Positions 22,414 through 34,236 of a DNA stretch of 64,000 bases are shown here, one piece after another. The DNA is taken from the NCBI RefSeq assembly GCF_033807575.1, contig NC_084713.1:12526703-12590702 (forward strand). Direction: 5' to 3'. The number at the start of each line of letters is the position of its first letter. The stretch's first letter is position 1. The notes beneath the pieces are model-generated. The model was given only the letters and a program-made list of their open reading frames with translations. It ran no database searches and was not told the origin of the DNA. This stretch comes from Cydia pomonella. Taxonomy: Eukaryota > Arthropoda > Insecta > Lepidoptera > Tortricidae. Both the position numbers and the translations under genes were made by a program.

Positions 22414-23253
22414 TTTTTTTTACAAAAAAAAAGGAAACCGACTTCAAAACAGATAAAATAAAATATTATCCTTTTTTAAGTATATGCGTTACCAACTGAT
22501 ATATTTGAAGTCGGTGCCAAACCAAACTTTGAAGCATACCATGATTTTGGTGCGATTCGATAAGGATGCGGCTATATAAATATGTAAATACTATACGTTG
22601 GATTGCCTTACACGACAGCAATGAACATACTTTCTGTAGGTGTAGGTACACACGGTTGACCCTTCTTAGCGCAGTCCATGCCATGTTTGTCGGTATATTA
22701 GTATAAATCCAATGCTTTTATTTACCGTCGTAATTTTTAAAGAACTATATTTACTAATTTTCGAACTGTCCATAGCACGTAAGTGTGGAATTGAGACTGA
22801 GTTATTTCCAGTCCTTCATCCAGAGAACTTTTCACCTAAATCGATTCAGATGTTTAGCCGTCAAAAGGTAACAAAGAGAGACAGAATTTAATTTCACGTT
22901 TATAATACCTACGTGGGCTGATCCGAAAGTTGTTAGTTGCTTCGGCTGCTGCAAAAAAAAATTGCTGGCCATAAGTATCATTAAAATATCCCTCACAATA
23001 GTATAAATAAATTTTAATCGCATGAGTAGAGCCGAAGCAACTAACAACTTTCGGATCAGCCCTCGTATTACTACAGTTGTAATGTGATACATACACAGAC
23101 ATAAAGCTGATAATTTTTGACATGTATTGTTACTATTTTTGACATGTATTGTTACGATTACGACTTCAAACATATCAGTTGGTAACGCATATACTTAAAA
23201 AAGGATAATATTTTATCCTTTTTGAAGTCGGTTTCCTTTTTTTTGTAAAAAAA
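22414..23253. mobile_element. Inverted-repeat element, about 840 bp, GGAAACCGACTTCAAAA ends
   Basis: Terminal inverted repeats of about 95 bases (22414-22514 and 23161-23253) match closely: TTTACAAAAAAAAGGAAACC, GACTTCAAAA, TTAAGTATATGCGTTACCAA and CTGATATRTTTGAAGTC. The interior has no long coding frame. A smaller MITE is nested at 22910-23067. The autonomous partner is not known to me. Confidence 0.8.
22910..23067. repeat. Mariner-like MITE nested in the 22414-23253 element
   Basis: Perfect 33-bp inverted repeats GGGCTGATCCGAAAGTTGTT... at 22915-22947 and 23030-23062, extended outward as TACGTGGG on the left and CCCTCGTA on the right. A TA next to an ACGNGGG terminus is like insect mariner ends; the family call is an inference. 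Confidence 0.75.
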
Positions 23254-23404
23254 TTGTATTTTTAATTTTTTAGTTATAAGGCATTGTTAAGAGCTTACGA
23301 GTAACGCGTGACGCATAAATGAAAAACACAATCATGTTTAACACTAAATTCGTCAAGTTTAATAAATAATCAGAATTTTCCTCGACTGCGACTGGGAAAT
23401 ATCA

Positions 23405-23770
23405 TTGCTGCCACTACTCTTAATCTATCCCTCCCCCCACCCCGCCCTCCACTGGCCCAATCCCTCAACCCTCCAATCCCTCAACCTCACAGCACATCAA
23501 CCCCTGATCACTGAAACCCTTGACCCTGAAACCCCAACACCAAACCTTCAACCGCCATTCCCCGACCCCTCAACCCCAGATCTTTTAACTCCTAATCCTA
23601 ACCCCCAATTCCTCAACTTCCAACTCTCGACCACTCAACTCCTACCTCCCGATTCTTCAACCCCTTAGTCAACCGACTATCAATTCACCATCCCCTCGAC
23701 CCCTTAACCTCTCAAAGCCTGACTCGTCAAGCCCAAACCCCTCAACCCTCAACCTCAGACGGGGGTCTAC
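23405..23770 (+). repeat. Degenerate CCCTCAACC-type pyrimidine-rich tract
   Basis: About 365 bases of short imperfect units such as CCCTCAACCCTC, CCCCTCGACCCC and CAACCCC. G is very rare on the plus strand until GACGGGGG at 23759. The proline-rich open frame here is a by-product of composition. It looks like an old minisatellite. Confidence 0.7.
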
Positions 23771-24375
23771 CTTCACTACCACCATCTACCTCACACACCT
23801 CTCACACCTACTCCTCACCTCTTATTTCCAACACTACCTACATCAAAAATCATAGTACACCTATTATATTTCTTTATATTGTCCTATATAACTTAAATAA
23901 TAACAAAAGTCATTAAAATATATACATATATATATATAAATCATTATTATTCAACAAAAACAAAACATCCAATTATAACAGCTAAGTTTCACATATCGCC
24001 CGTGGTCTTTGTAGCCGCCGTGCAGGTCAGGATGTCGACGACTTAAATAAAACTTCGATTTATAATGAAGTGAAGTATAATCATCCCAAAGGTACTGGTT
24101 TACAAGGGTTCTTGTCAAAACGGTTCAATGTAGAAAATAGGTGTTGATAGTATGGAGGATGATGCAAGAGTGATTTGCAATATTTGACTTGATGAGTACA
24201 AAAGGTTTAGATTTAAATGCTTCCAATTGGCCGCGATACAGATTATGTGGAGCGCTCCTATTGGTGCTTTTAAAAAGCCTCCGAATAATAGCCGAGCCCG
24301 ACGGCTGCGTTTAGCTACTGCATTGATTTTTATATTATATTAAGTTGCAGTCGCAACAGTCTTCATAATCAGTAA
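23771..24375. other. No gene recognised
   Basis: The first 80 bases are still pyrimidine-rich. A short TA repeat lies at about 23917-23938. The rest is AT-rich with no structure I can name. Confidence 0.4.
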
Positions 24376-24559
24376 GTAGCCTTACCACGAGTTTGACACT
24401 GACATATTTTTTTTATACTTGCTATAGCGTAACTTACTTTCTATGCATCTCGCTCGTACTGGCATCCTATTAGTGCGAGCGAGTTGTATAGAAAGTAAGT
24501 TACGAACGTCGAACACGTCAGTTAATAATTATGTAGAGTCAAACTCGTGGTAAGGCTAC
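24376..24559. repeat. Palindromic MITE, GTAGCCTTACCACGAGTTTGAC ends
   Basis: Terminal repeats GTAGCCTTACCACGAGTTTG and its complement at 24540-24559, with an inner pair CGTAACTTACTTTCTAT / ATAGAAAGTAAGTTACG. A diverged right half is at 57950-58011. Confidence 0.8.
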
Positions 24560-24599
24560 AAATTACACTACATCAAATTGGTAGTTAACGAGAGGAAAT

Positions 24600-25085
24600 G
24601 CTTGAGTTGCTTAAGAATACAGTCAAATCACCATACATATGCCTTTAAAGATTGAGGAGTTCCCTCAATTCCTCGTGGATCCCATCATTAGATCAGAACC
24701 CAATTAAAATGGGACCAAGTTGGAGGTAACTCCTTTCAAAAATAACTCAAATCGGACCACAGGTGTCGGAGTAATCGGTGAACATGTCCTTTCAAACAAC
24801 AAAAGAATTACTCAAATCAGAGCACGGGTGAGTAATCGGTGAACATAACTTACATTATAAAAAAACATCATCATTATCATCAAAAAATCATCATCATTAG
24901 ATCCACTTCAATTCCTCATGGATCCCATCATTAGATCAGAACCCAATTAAAATGGGACCAAGTTGGAGGTAACTCCTTTCAAAAATAACTCAAATCGGAC
25001 CACAGGTGTCGGAGTAATCGGTGAACATACATAAAAAAATAGCCACAACCGAATACAGAACCTCCTCCTTCTATGAAATTGAAGT
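24600..25085 (+). repeat. Dispersed repeat with an internal 121-bp duplication
   Basis: 24665-24785 and 24908-25028 are the same 121 bases with one difference (24675 G versus 24918 A). Between them, 24786-24850 is a shorter diverged version of the same unit (CCTTTCAAACAACAAAAGAA, GTAATCGGTGAACAT). The repeat ends GAAGTCGGTTAA near 25085, like the terminus of the 22414 element. Confidence 0.8.
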
Positions 25086-25089
25086 CGGT

Positions 25090-25905
25090 TAATAAACATA
25101 AAACTTTCAGAATGAACACATTTCATCGGTGAATTTCAATGCTAATTATTCAAACCACAATTAATAACTTCAAATTATTACAATGAATATTACATTTGAC
25201 TATTTGACCCACTTACCTAACCGGTGACACACTAAAAGTTGTTCTGAATGTTAACAGTACTTATTTACCCTACACAGTTTTTGTCCCAAATTCCAAAACG
25301 ATTATAACTTGAGTTCGACTTTGAAATGTAACCGAGGGTATTATAGCCGTAGACGCGAAATGCTACGTAAGCAACTGACGGCAGTAGAATATAATCAGTA
25401 AGTCACGCCATTCTAATCTTAGATTTGTCCTTCTTGTACAATAAGCACAATGTTGAGAGACAGGACATGCGGTATTTTATCTTGCTTGAAACTTGAGTAG
25501 TACTATTAGTTATTCTGTGACTTGAGCATACTTAATGCCTTTTCAAGTATAGTGCAAAAGTACATGGACATAATAGGCAATTTATTTGCTGGGTGTACAA
25601 CATATAAAATATACCAAACGTAATGGCACTGTTTATTCTTTTATCACTGATGTAGTTCAGCACAAAATACATACCTATTAATATGTATCGTGAAGGTACC
25701 TGAATTGTTCTGAGTTCCTGAGTTTTTAATGGTGTAATTACCCTTTAATAACGGTTTAAACTGTTACACTTCGCGGTTAGCCGAAGGCCGTTATTGAATA
25801 ATCCCAAGGTCAACGTAGAAACACTTCACGTTACGTTTGTATTGTTTTGAGCACAAAATTAGATTATTGTTATACCTATTTATGTGTAATACTCGTAGAT
25901 ACCTG
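25090..25905. other. No gene recognised
   Basis: AT-rich with no recognisable coding or repeat structure. Confidence 0.4.
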
Positions 25906-25907
25906 CA

Positions 25908-26075
25908 AGCTGTAATGGTCTAGAGGTAAGGCGTACATGACTTAGACACCGAAAGTAGTGGATTCGGATTAGTTTCTTGGAGCTTGCTTTTCGGTGAAGA
26001 AAAACTTCGTGAGGAAACCGGACTAATGCTAGGCTCTAAGTTAGAAGACAAGTCGGTCGTTAGTTCGTAAAAAAT
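25908..26075 (+). repeat. Diverged copy of the 37361 SINE family
   Basis: AATGGTCTAGAGGTAAGGCG (A-box-like), GCTTTTCGGTGAAGAAAAAC and TCGTGAGGAAACCGGACTAAT match the head and body of the SINE at 37361-37697. The B box is degraded. Confidence 0.65.
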
Positions 26076-26079
26076 GGCG

Positions 26080-27725
26080 CCCGCACCCCGTAGAATCGCT
26101 AATTGGAAAGCTGTTGGATTGAAAAGCCCCTTGAATTAACCTACAGTGTTACAACTTATCAATCAGGAATCACGTGACGCCACTCGATCTTCAAATTAAT
26201 TGAAGCAATTACGCAATCCCAGGTGATTCGTCTAATTTAATAAGCGTTGCCACACTAGCTTAATTTAATCGTCGTTTGAGGTGAGGATCTCTCAGAACAT
26301 GTCATTTCATAAATGGTTTTATTTTGATTCACATTGTTTATGCAAGTTGAGCAAATATCAACTTAGTCTGGATCAGGATGGTTGACCGCGTTGAGGCAGA
26401 GACTTCTACCGATTTGAAATAGTCATACCCTTTATCTACTTCGTACAAACCAATATCTACATGCCCTGAATAGTAACCGTCTCTTTGTTAATAAGAGTAG
26501 CAGTCGATTTATTAATAACCTGATTACTTTATCTATCATTAAAAAAAATCCTGTAAAACTAAATTAACCGAGATGATTCGTATAAAACTTGGAAACCACT
26601 TATTTGAGCCATTTTCCTGTCTCATTTAGTCAAGGTTAGATTTCAAGCACTCTTACTAATGGCATGGGCAAGCGTGCGCCTGAATCACATGAATAAAATC
26701 CCTGCCGAACTGCAAGTACGGCTTCATTCCAAGCTGTTTTACGGTACCGCTGTGGTAATAAGTCTAAAGACGCGGCCCTTAATGCTTGTTGAAACGGTTT
26801 ATGGGCAATAAATCTGGACGGAACGCTGGTTATATTCGCTGCTTGGTCAGAAGCTGAGATTTTTATTTATCGCAATCTGTGAAAGGGACCTTTTGTGAGA
26901 GATTCGATGATAATGGGCGGCTACCACGAAATCCTACATGAAATGCAACGTTTAAAAAAGTTTCGTTTTAATTTTCATAAAATTTTATCAAACTAAATTA
27001 TACAGTTTCTTCTAGTGGTTTCCAAGCGGTTTTGAATTAGGTCATATTTCAATTTACATGAAATTTTAATTTTGTTCTTAATGAAAACTGTATGCGTAAG
27101 ATATATTTAAGTAAGTAGGTATCTAGGTTACTTATAGAACATCTTGATAATAACGGAGCTCGACTAAACGGTATTTGGTTCATTAAGTGCATTTCATTGC
27201 ATAAAAGATAACATGGAAATTACAAGAATTTGCCGCGTCTAAATAGTTCATACGTGCGTACGATGTGTACGATGTGTGTGAAACTAATGTAACATTTTGA
27301 ACATAATCACCAAAAAACATTGCCAATGTTTAACTAAATGGTTCAGCCAATAAAAAAATGCATTTGTCTTCTTCGTTGTCATTACAATATTTCAGATATA
27401 AAATAAGGACAATGTAATTGGATAGTATATCATAGTGCAAATTGGCCTGTAATGGCAATTGCTACAACCGATGTCAGAGAGCAGTTTTCGATTGCAATTG
27501 CGTGCGCCAATTTAAATTGTGTTGACCCCGCTCCCTATTGTTTGACAATTTGCAATTGTGTTAGAGCTAGACCAATTCCAACTTTAGAACTTTTACTAAC
27601 ATAGGCTAACAAGGTGTTTAATTTCGTGTTATTTAATCAGTTTCATGAATCACATAAAATAGGAGCACAATTTTGAAAGTCAAGGTTAGTGACGAAAATG
27701 TTGTGCTTTATCGTAAGCGCCTTAT
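26080..27725. other. No gene recognised
   Basis: AT-rich sequence with a GC-richer patch at about 26650-26830 that shows no convincing exon. I see nothing else supportable. Confidence 0.4.
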
Positions 27726-27727
27726 AC

Positions 27728-27842
27728 CGAGCCTACGACGAAAAACAAAAATCGGAATTTAGTTATCTACCGCTCTTACATATTCAAGCGGTATAAAGTC
27801 GATAAAGGAATTTCGATTTTCGTTTTTAGTGGTTGGCCCTGT
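27728..27842. repeat. Palindromic MITE
   Basis: Left arm GAGCCTACGACGAAAAACAA...AATCGGAATT pairs with right arm AATTTCGATTTTCGTTTTTAG...GGTTGGCCC. It resembles the neighbour at 27878 in its ends. Confidence 0.6.
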
Positions 27843-27877
27843 TACTTACTGTCCCCAAAGCACGTCCACGGTGCAGA

Positions 27878-28005
27878 GGGCCTACCGCGAAAATCTAAAT
27901 TCGCAAATTGCGGGGATCTTTCTCTTTTACTCTCTCTAAGACGTAATTAGAGTGACAGAGAAAATGCCCGCAATAGACGAACTACGATTTTCGCGGTTAT
28001 AGCCC
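27878..28005. repeat. Palindromic MITE, CCGCGAAAATC family
   Basis: Left arm GGGCCTACCGCGAAAATC...GCAAATTGCGGG pairs with right arm CCCGCAATAGAC...GATTTTCGCGGTTATAGCCC. The middle is TCTTTCTCTTTTACTCTCTC. Confidence 0.75.
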
Positions 28006-28740
28006 AGTGCCTTCGTTCGCCGCCGTATTACTGCCGCGATCATGAGTCATGATTCATAACATTCAATCCGTCACTCATTTTATCAATGAAATTAACAGAG
28101 TCAAGTCCGTAGCAGTAATGTTGCCATAGTAATGCAGCTGTAGCTGCCATTCGAACGAGAAAAGTGTCGCTTCTCGCCCTTATTCAGGGCAGTCGGCCTG
28201 CTTTTAATACTGTTTTGTGATAATAAAATCCGCAAAACAAAATGATTTTATCTAATAGACTTGTATGCAATTTAGTTAGTGGTGAGCTCGTGTTTAAAAT
28301 AAAGTGGTGTTTAACAAAATAAAAGCTTTGACAATTTGGGATCCTGCTTTTTACTCCCTGCAATTAAGGACCGCATTGTACTCGTAGAAAATTGGCAACA
28401 TCCTCTTCTATTACGCAACTTCCGTTTTCAATTAACCCACTTAGGTTACCCAACCGGGTTCGGGAAGAGAATACACCCTGTTAATTATGCGATTCGAGCT
28501 CACAAAAGCGTTAGAACTTTTCGTATGAAACGTTTTTTGAAAACATGTTGGCGTGTTCTGGGAGGAATGAGATTGCAAAAATTGCAGAGCAAGTCAAACG
28601 CCAACAAGGTTTAATTAGATTCATTCATTCTCTTTAATTAGAGTATAGAAAAGCACTCGCTTAAGTACAGTGAGCTGCCAAATTACATAGAGAAATTATG
28701 AATAAATACATTGATGAAGTCGCGCGCCATTTACTCACTT
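28006..28740. other. No gene recognised; one unassigned open frame
   Basis: An open frame at 28336-28614 (+, 92 codons) is basic in its C-terminal half but has no motif I recognise. It has no good start context and no homologue elsewhere in the window. Treat as unassigned. Confidence 0.3.
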
Positions 28741-28794
28741 TTACGGCTGATGGTGCAGTGCTGTCTTAAAGGCACATCCAATAGAGTACTTTCT

Positions 28795-29235
28795 ACTTGT
28801 CAAATCAGTTTTTTTCACCTCAGCAGCTCGAACAAGCCTACTTTCGTCACTCCAGGGAGTGAGACAAAGTAGCTTTTTAATTTAGTGAAGGCCATTAATA
28901 CAGGAATATTTCTAGAAGCTTTCGTCATAATGATGATGCCTTTTATTCATGAATGTAAATAAATGTAGTTAACTTTACTTGATGTTGATTTTTTAAACCT
29001 TTAATATGTTCTCACTACTGAGGTGAAAAGTTGTATGTGCTACACGAGAGCAAAGCTATTTTACATGTCGTGTTTTGGAATGGCAATACTTATGCACTGC
29101 GAGAGAAAGCTATCCGGGAGTAAGAATATTGCAAAATCGAGTCTTTAATGCACTCCAGCCTACGATTATCATGCATTTAAATACCTCGTCTGGAAAATTT
29201 TACTTACCCCCCCTCGTTACACAATGTACTTTAGT
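28795..29235. repeat. Dispersed repeat with CACCTCAGCAGCTCG and TAAGAATATTGCAAA blocks
   Basis: CACCTCAGCAGCTCGAACAA, CTTTCGTCACTCCAGGGAGT and, after 29045, CCGGGAGTAAGAATATTGCA...CTCCAGCC. The second half matches 4390-4545. It is non-coding. Confidence 0.6.
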
Positions 29236-29239
29236 TATT

Positions 29240-30255
29240 TAAATATTCCAATAACATATTGTTGTGATTGTGACTTATGTTAAAGCATCCCGAAGCAATC
29301 AATAAATAAGATAATCTCATACCTCTATAAAGCTTAATACTATTTGAGATAATATTATTTGCAGAAGCAGAATAAACACGGTAATACAATTTTTATCTCG
29401 AAGGTAAAGTGGCTTCGTAGATTATGTGGTTGAATGTAATCTTGATCTGGGCTCGCTTTTCAGTGTTTCCGTTCCTTGAAAAAAATCGTCTGTTTTCTAT
29501 GATAACTGCTACCCTGCTACTAAGAAGCAATTTGTATAAATTACAGTACTAACTATCGTAGCTTAGAAAGAGAGAAGACAAAAAACGTCAATAATGGAAC
29601 TAAAAACTGTTTATGAAATTCAAATACCTCCATATAAGGACCTTAACACTTACACCGCTGAGCTACGGTCGTAGGTCTGCGTCGTAGCGGATAACATGGC
29701 TTTTCCGGTATGTAACGGAAATGCTTCGTAGATGCAAAACGATAACGTGTCGTGATTAAAGCTGAATGGGTTAATATGGATAAATTTTTGTAAACAAAGT
29801 CTTCCACCGAAAAACCATGTTAGCCATTTAAATATTTTTTGCTTTTCTAAGACACCCCGGACTTCCAAAATTCTGACATGTTTAAATATATCATTAGGTA
29901 TCAAAATTGCTTTTTAAGCGGTAGGAAATGCATTTCTCTCTCTCACGTTAATATACTTTACTGAATTTTTAAAACGATCTGCAGATACGGAAAACTCGCT
30001 TGTAAAAAAAAGGGGAATTTTATCTGCAGTGTATTTAAATATTATTATGAGGATTTTACAGGCTACGAGTAGGTACACATAAAATTAATAGAACCTTAAT
30101 ACAATACACCTAATAGTGATAAATACTTATGCTGTGCCCATCGAGTATGGAAGTTTACAGAAAAAGTTCATCACTGTCAGTTTTATGATAATTAAGCATT
30201 AAATTTCATTTTTTGTATTCATTTCATAAACTATAAGCGATATTATAATATAAAA
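29240..30255. other. No gene recognised
   Basis: AT-rich. The minus-strand open frame 29650-29904 has no recognisable motif. Confidence 0.4.
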
Positions 30256-30257
30256 AA

Positions 30258-30300
30258 ACTTGTCAAGTGCGAGTCGGGCTCGCAAGGGTTCCGTACATCA
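30258..30300 (+). repeat. Terminal fragment of the GGGTTCCGTAC repeat family
   Basis: CTTGTCAAGTGCGAGTCGGG then CTCGCAAGGGTTCCGTACAT, a phrase common in lepidopteran repeats. Confidence 0.55.
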
Positions 30301-30831
30301 CACATTTGTTAATAATGTTTTTTTTATGAGAAACGTGAGTAAAACGACTTTGAAAACCCGTAGGCTTATTTTTATGCACCCATAATATAGACATAAATGC
30401 ATAATTTTGATATTGATGTTTAGAGAAAAAAAAAATTAGGTACTCGGAATAGAATATAACGCTGACAGACATGACGCTGATTTTGCTCTAGAAACGATGC
30501 ACCCGGAGCTAAAATGACCCTTATAAGCGATGTTTATTTAGTAATTACTCATCAGTCCATGGAGGGATTAAAAAAACATTCATCATGACATCTATCAATT
30601 CTTGAAAAAAAAATATGTACGATTATATCAAGCTTTAGGTAGTAATCAAAAGCGCATAAAAAATGAAACAAATAATAGCGCTTTCTCTGCTACTTCTATT
30701 GTACCTATTTTTCAAACAAAATGGGTCCGTACCCATCCTGATCACAGATCAGATGACATCTACGGCGATTCCGTAATCACCGTAGATGTGATCTCAACGC
30801 CTACTATTTAGCGAGTTCTGGCGATATAAGA

Positions 30832-31313
30832 TTATAAATTGTATAGAGATGATATATCACCGTGACCCAAACAGGATCTTGGCCTCTGACACAAGAGAAC
30901 GCCACTCTGGCCTATCCTGCGCCACTTCACGCCAGTTGGGTATTCCGAGGGCGAATTTAGGACTTCGTCACTCCAGCGGTATCTGGGACGCCCAGACGGA
31001 CGTTTTCCACCCAGATGCCCCACATACGCTCTTCTCACAGCACGATCCTCTCTAGGTGACAGAGCCAGCGGAGTCGTGTGGCTTTTATCTCGCCAATAGC
31101 ATTGGGCATCGCAACCAGCTCCTCTAGCTCCCTATTCTTCCTACGCCTCCAAGTTCCATCTTCATCTCTGATGGGTCCCAGAATCTTCCGCCAGATTTTC
31201 CTATCCGCCACTAAGAGCTTGCTTTCTTCTTTCTGAGTCAGAGTCCAAGCTTCACACCCATACATTAAAATTGGCCTAGTTACAGTCTTGTAGACACGAA
31301 TCTTGGTAAACTA
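30832..31313 (-). pseudogene. RTE-like LINE ORF2 C-terminus, frameshifted
   Basis: The minus strand begins near 31313 with KIRVYKTVTRPILMYGCEAWTL, the standard sequence after the RT core of RTE-like elements (shown here as KIRVYKTVTRPI and LMYGCEAWTL). It continues KLLVADRKIWRKILGPIRDE, then IKATRLRWLCHLERI. A frame change near 31040 leads to MRRAYVGHLGGKRPSGRPRYRW, VKWRRIGQ and a stop near 30832. The W-G-H-x-x-R motif reads WLCHLER. It is 5'-truncated and frameshifted, so not active. Confidence 0.8.
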
Positions 31314-31319
31314 TTACCT

Positions 31320-32250
31320 ACTGAAAGTTAAATACAACCTTTTTATTTATAGTTCGGCCATCTTTACCCTTCGCCCTTATTACCTTTACCTCTATGGTAT
31401 TGTTCCTCTGAGCACGGAACAAACGCTAGGAAGATGAGATGATATTGATAATACACAGTGAGTAAATTCAAAACTGGCAAAACTTTATACAGTTATTAGC
31501 ATAGGAGCTAAGAAGTATATTGAGATAACTTTTGGTTACTAATACAATGAAAATATTGTAACCATACAAAATGATTCGGCCCGCAATGTAAAGCAACACA
31601 CAAGTTACAAATACGAGTTCTCGCTTGCAAGAACCTATGTACGTTTAAATAACAAAATTGTGATCAAATTGCCTAACCCACTTACTTTACATTCTGGTTT
31701 AAAGTTGTAAATTTAGATGTACCAACTCAAAATAGGATAACATCATCCTCCTTTTTGTACAACAAAACGCAACCGTATTTTTCAATCTGTCAAAAATATG
31801 CATGCAACGCCAACCTTAAGTCGCAGGGTAGGGCAAGGTATTCTCCATACAAACCTTGTGCAAGTTTTATTCGTTAGTTTTGGCACTATAGCATTTAATT
31901 TCATTTTTTACTTGTATATATTGGATATACGCAGAACTTGATGTAGAAATTTTTCTTTATTAAAAAAATAATAATACATCAAGCCCCAACTAACAGAAAA
32001 ATAAGCATAATTACCAAAAATAATAACTGTAGCGCAAACACAAACGAAGAAAAACGCGCACAAAGTTTATATGGAAAGAGCCTACCCTTCACCTTAAATA
32101 AACTTTATATCATTGACACAACTGTTACAAATAGTTAGTTATCAGTCTGTTCTTATCTCCTTAGAAATCACAATGAACTACGGACAAGATCAAAACAGAA
32201 CTTTTTCATGTACAACCATTCTATAACAAATACGATTTCAGTATAGCATT
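31320..32250. other. No gene recognised
   Basis: AT-rich sequence without recognisable coding or repeat structure. Confidence 0.4.
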
Positions 32251-32252
32251 AT

Positions 32253-32455
32253 TTAGTAGGGCATTTATTCGTGTGATGAGCAATGGATATTTGTTCCTGA
32301 GTCATGGATGTTTTCTATGTATTTAAGTATTTATAAATATTTATATATTATATATATCGTTGTCTAAGTACCCTCAACACAAGCCTTATTGAGCTTACTG
32401 TGGGACTTAATCAATTTGTGTAATAATGTCCTATAATATTTATTTATTTAGTATC
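32253..32455 (+). repeat. tRNA-derived SINE family 1, 5'-truncated copy
   Basis: It starts at GGGCATTTATTCGTGTGATG, just after the B box in the full copies, and runs through TTCCTGAGTCATGG, TATCGTTGTCTAAGTACCCTC and GAGCTTACTGTGGGACTTAA to the TTTATTTA tail. Confidence 0.8.
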
Positions 32456-33079
32456 ATTTACATATTATATATCGTTTATTTTCTTTTAATCAGCCGCAAT
32501 AATTTTACAGTGCGCTTTGTTTATAAATGTTTTTCTTGTCGCGTTCTAGTTTTTATCGCAGGATTTCTCAAAATTCCCCCTTATACTAAGTGGTTTTGTT
32601 TTCACCTTAATAATCTAGAAATACAAACGATTCGTCACATTACATGTAGGTATCCGTCCGATTTCATGGAGCGGGCCCAATCGCATAACAAAATCGGCGA
32701 TCTCCTTTATAACTACGTTTTTATTCTTAAGTCCGACTCACGCTTGACTGTAGATTTATTATAGGTTTTCCTGTCATCTATAGGTAAATAACTATTTTGT
32801 GTATTTTTAAAGTTCTAGACCTATAGGTAGGTAGTAGTTTCGGAGATAAAGGGGATGGTATTTTTTTTTCTTAAATAATTTCTATACTATTAATTTTAAA
32901 ATTATAAAAAAGTATTTATATTTGAAATGTCACAATGAGCTCTTTAATTCGATATGTAACACGATACAGTTCGCAAAACTATGTTTTATAATTTTCTCAT
33001 TTACCCCCCAAAAGTGCCCCCTATATTTAAAATTCATTTGTTTACGTTAAATTTCCATCTTTAGGTCACAGACTTGCAT

Positions 33080-33205
33080 ATGAGTACCAAATTTTAACTT
33101 AATTGGTCCAGTAGTTTTGAAGCAAAAAGGCTGTGACAGACAGACGCACGAGTGATCCTATAAGGATTCCGTTTTTTCCTTTTGAATTACGGAACCCTAA
33201 AAAGG
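33080..33205 (+). repeat. Terminal fragment of the ACGGAACCCTAAAAA repeat family
   Basis: GGTCCAGTAGTTTTGAAGC, ACAGACAGACGCACGAG and AATTACGGAACCCTAAAAAG. The open frame starting at 33133 is derived from this repeat. Confidence 0.55.
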
Positions 33206-33364
33206 CAAAAACTCCCATATTACAAATTAACAGGTTCTTAGTAAAAACAAAAGAAGGAAAACAAACTTGTCAAAGTTGCAAAGATCTATCTTCTCTGTCA
33301 GTTTCACCACAACAACGCCTGCGTCGTCACTGCGGTATTATTTACAGATCCCGAAAGTAAAATC

Positions 33365-34000
33365 TGTTTTTCACATTTCCGTGAGGCTTATCGCCTTACT
33401 GAGGAATGATGGATAGCTTTAGCTCTTAATTGAGCCGTCAGCAGCAACTGCTCTTTAATTTCTTTAGATCGTATCTATTGCTAGAAAGAATAACTAAACT
33501 TTATTAGGACTTTTCTGCTAAAAACAGATTAGTCTCTGTCTAACTAAAGCAATTTGGATATTGTTTCATTTGGATTGGAAGGATGATAGCCATAAATAGA
33601 TTATTGAATGGGTTCACATTTTCTAAAAATATTCTTCTTTTAAGTTAAGGCTTGGCTGAATCATGTCTTAAGGCGAGCTTTCGAGAGTAGAACGAAAAGT
33701 GCCCGGCTGTGCCTTTACTTAAAGTTACTGCGGAATTCCCAAAGACGTTCGTAATTATGTAGATTTTAATATAGAGCAATATACATTCTAAATTATTACT
33801 TTATCTGTGGTTAGGAATAATCGATAAATCTCGTAAAAGACGAACAATTAAATAATAGTAAATTATTGCACAGATCAGGAAATGGCAATTCGTGCATGAG
33901 ATTAGATATTTTAGTCAAAGTTTTGACAAAGAAGGCAAATCAACGAATTGCTGTTCCTGCAGAGTACCGAGGCACATAATAGTACTTTTCTCCAAACATA
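33365..34000. other. No gene recognised
   Basis: AT-rich, no structure identified. Confidence 0.4.
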
Positions 34001-34002
34001 TA

Positions 34003-34236
34003 TTACAGGACATTATTACACAAATTAACTAAGTCCCACAGTAAGCTCAATAAGGCTTGTGTTGAGGGTACTTAGACAACGATATATATAATATATAAAT
34101 ATTTATTAATACTTACACCCATGACTCAGGAACAAATATCCATGCTCATCACACAGAAAAATGCCCTTACCAGGATTTGAACCCGGGACCATCGGCTTCA
34201 TAGGCAGGGTCACTACCCACTAGGCCAGACCGGTCG
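34003..34236 (-). repeat. tRNA-derived SINE family 1, full-length copy
   Basis: On the minus strand the head reads CCGGTCTGGCCTAGTGGGTA (A box GGCCTAGTGGG) and GGTCCCGGGTTCAAATCCTG (B box GGTTCAAATCC). The family body (GTGTGATG, TTCCTGAGTCATGGG, CCTCAACACAAGCC) and tail follow. It is Pol III-type, not a functional tRNA. Confidence 0.85.

Noticed and set aside
22466..23173. Minus-strand open frames as transposase
   Set aside because: They lie in the arms and the nested MITE of an inverted-repeat element and show no DDE or helix-turn-helix motif.
23405..23668. Proline- and leucine-rich open frame as a gene
   Set aside because: It is explained by the low-complexity C-rich tract; no start context, domain or splice signal.
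28336..28614. 92-codon open frame as a host gene
   Set aside because: No recognised motif, codon signal or splice context; left as unassigned.
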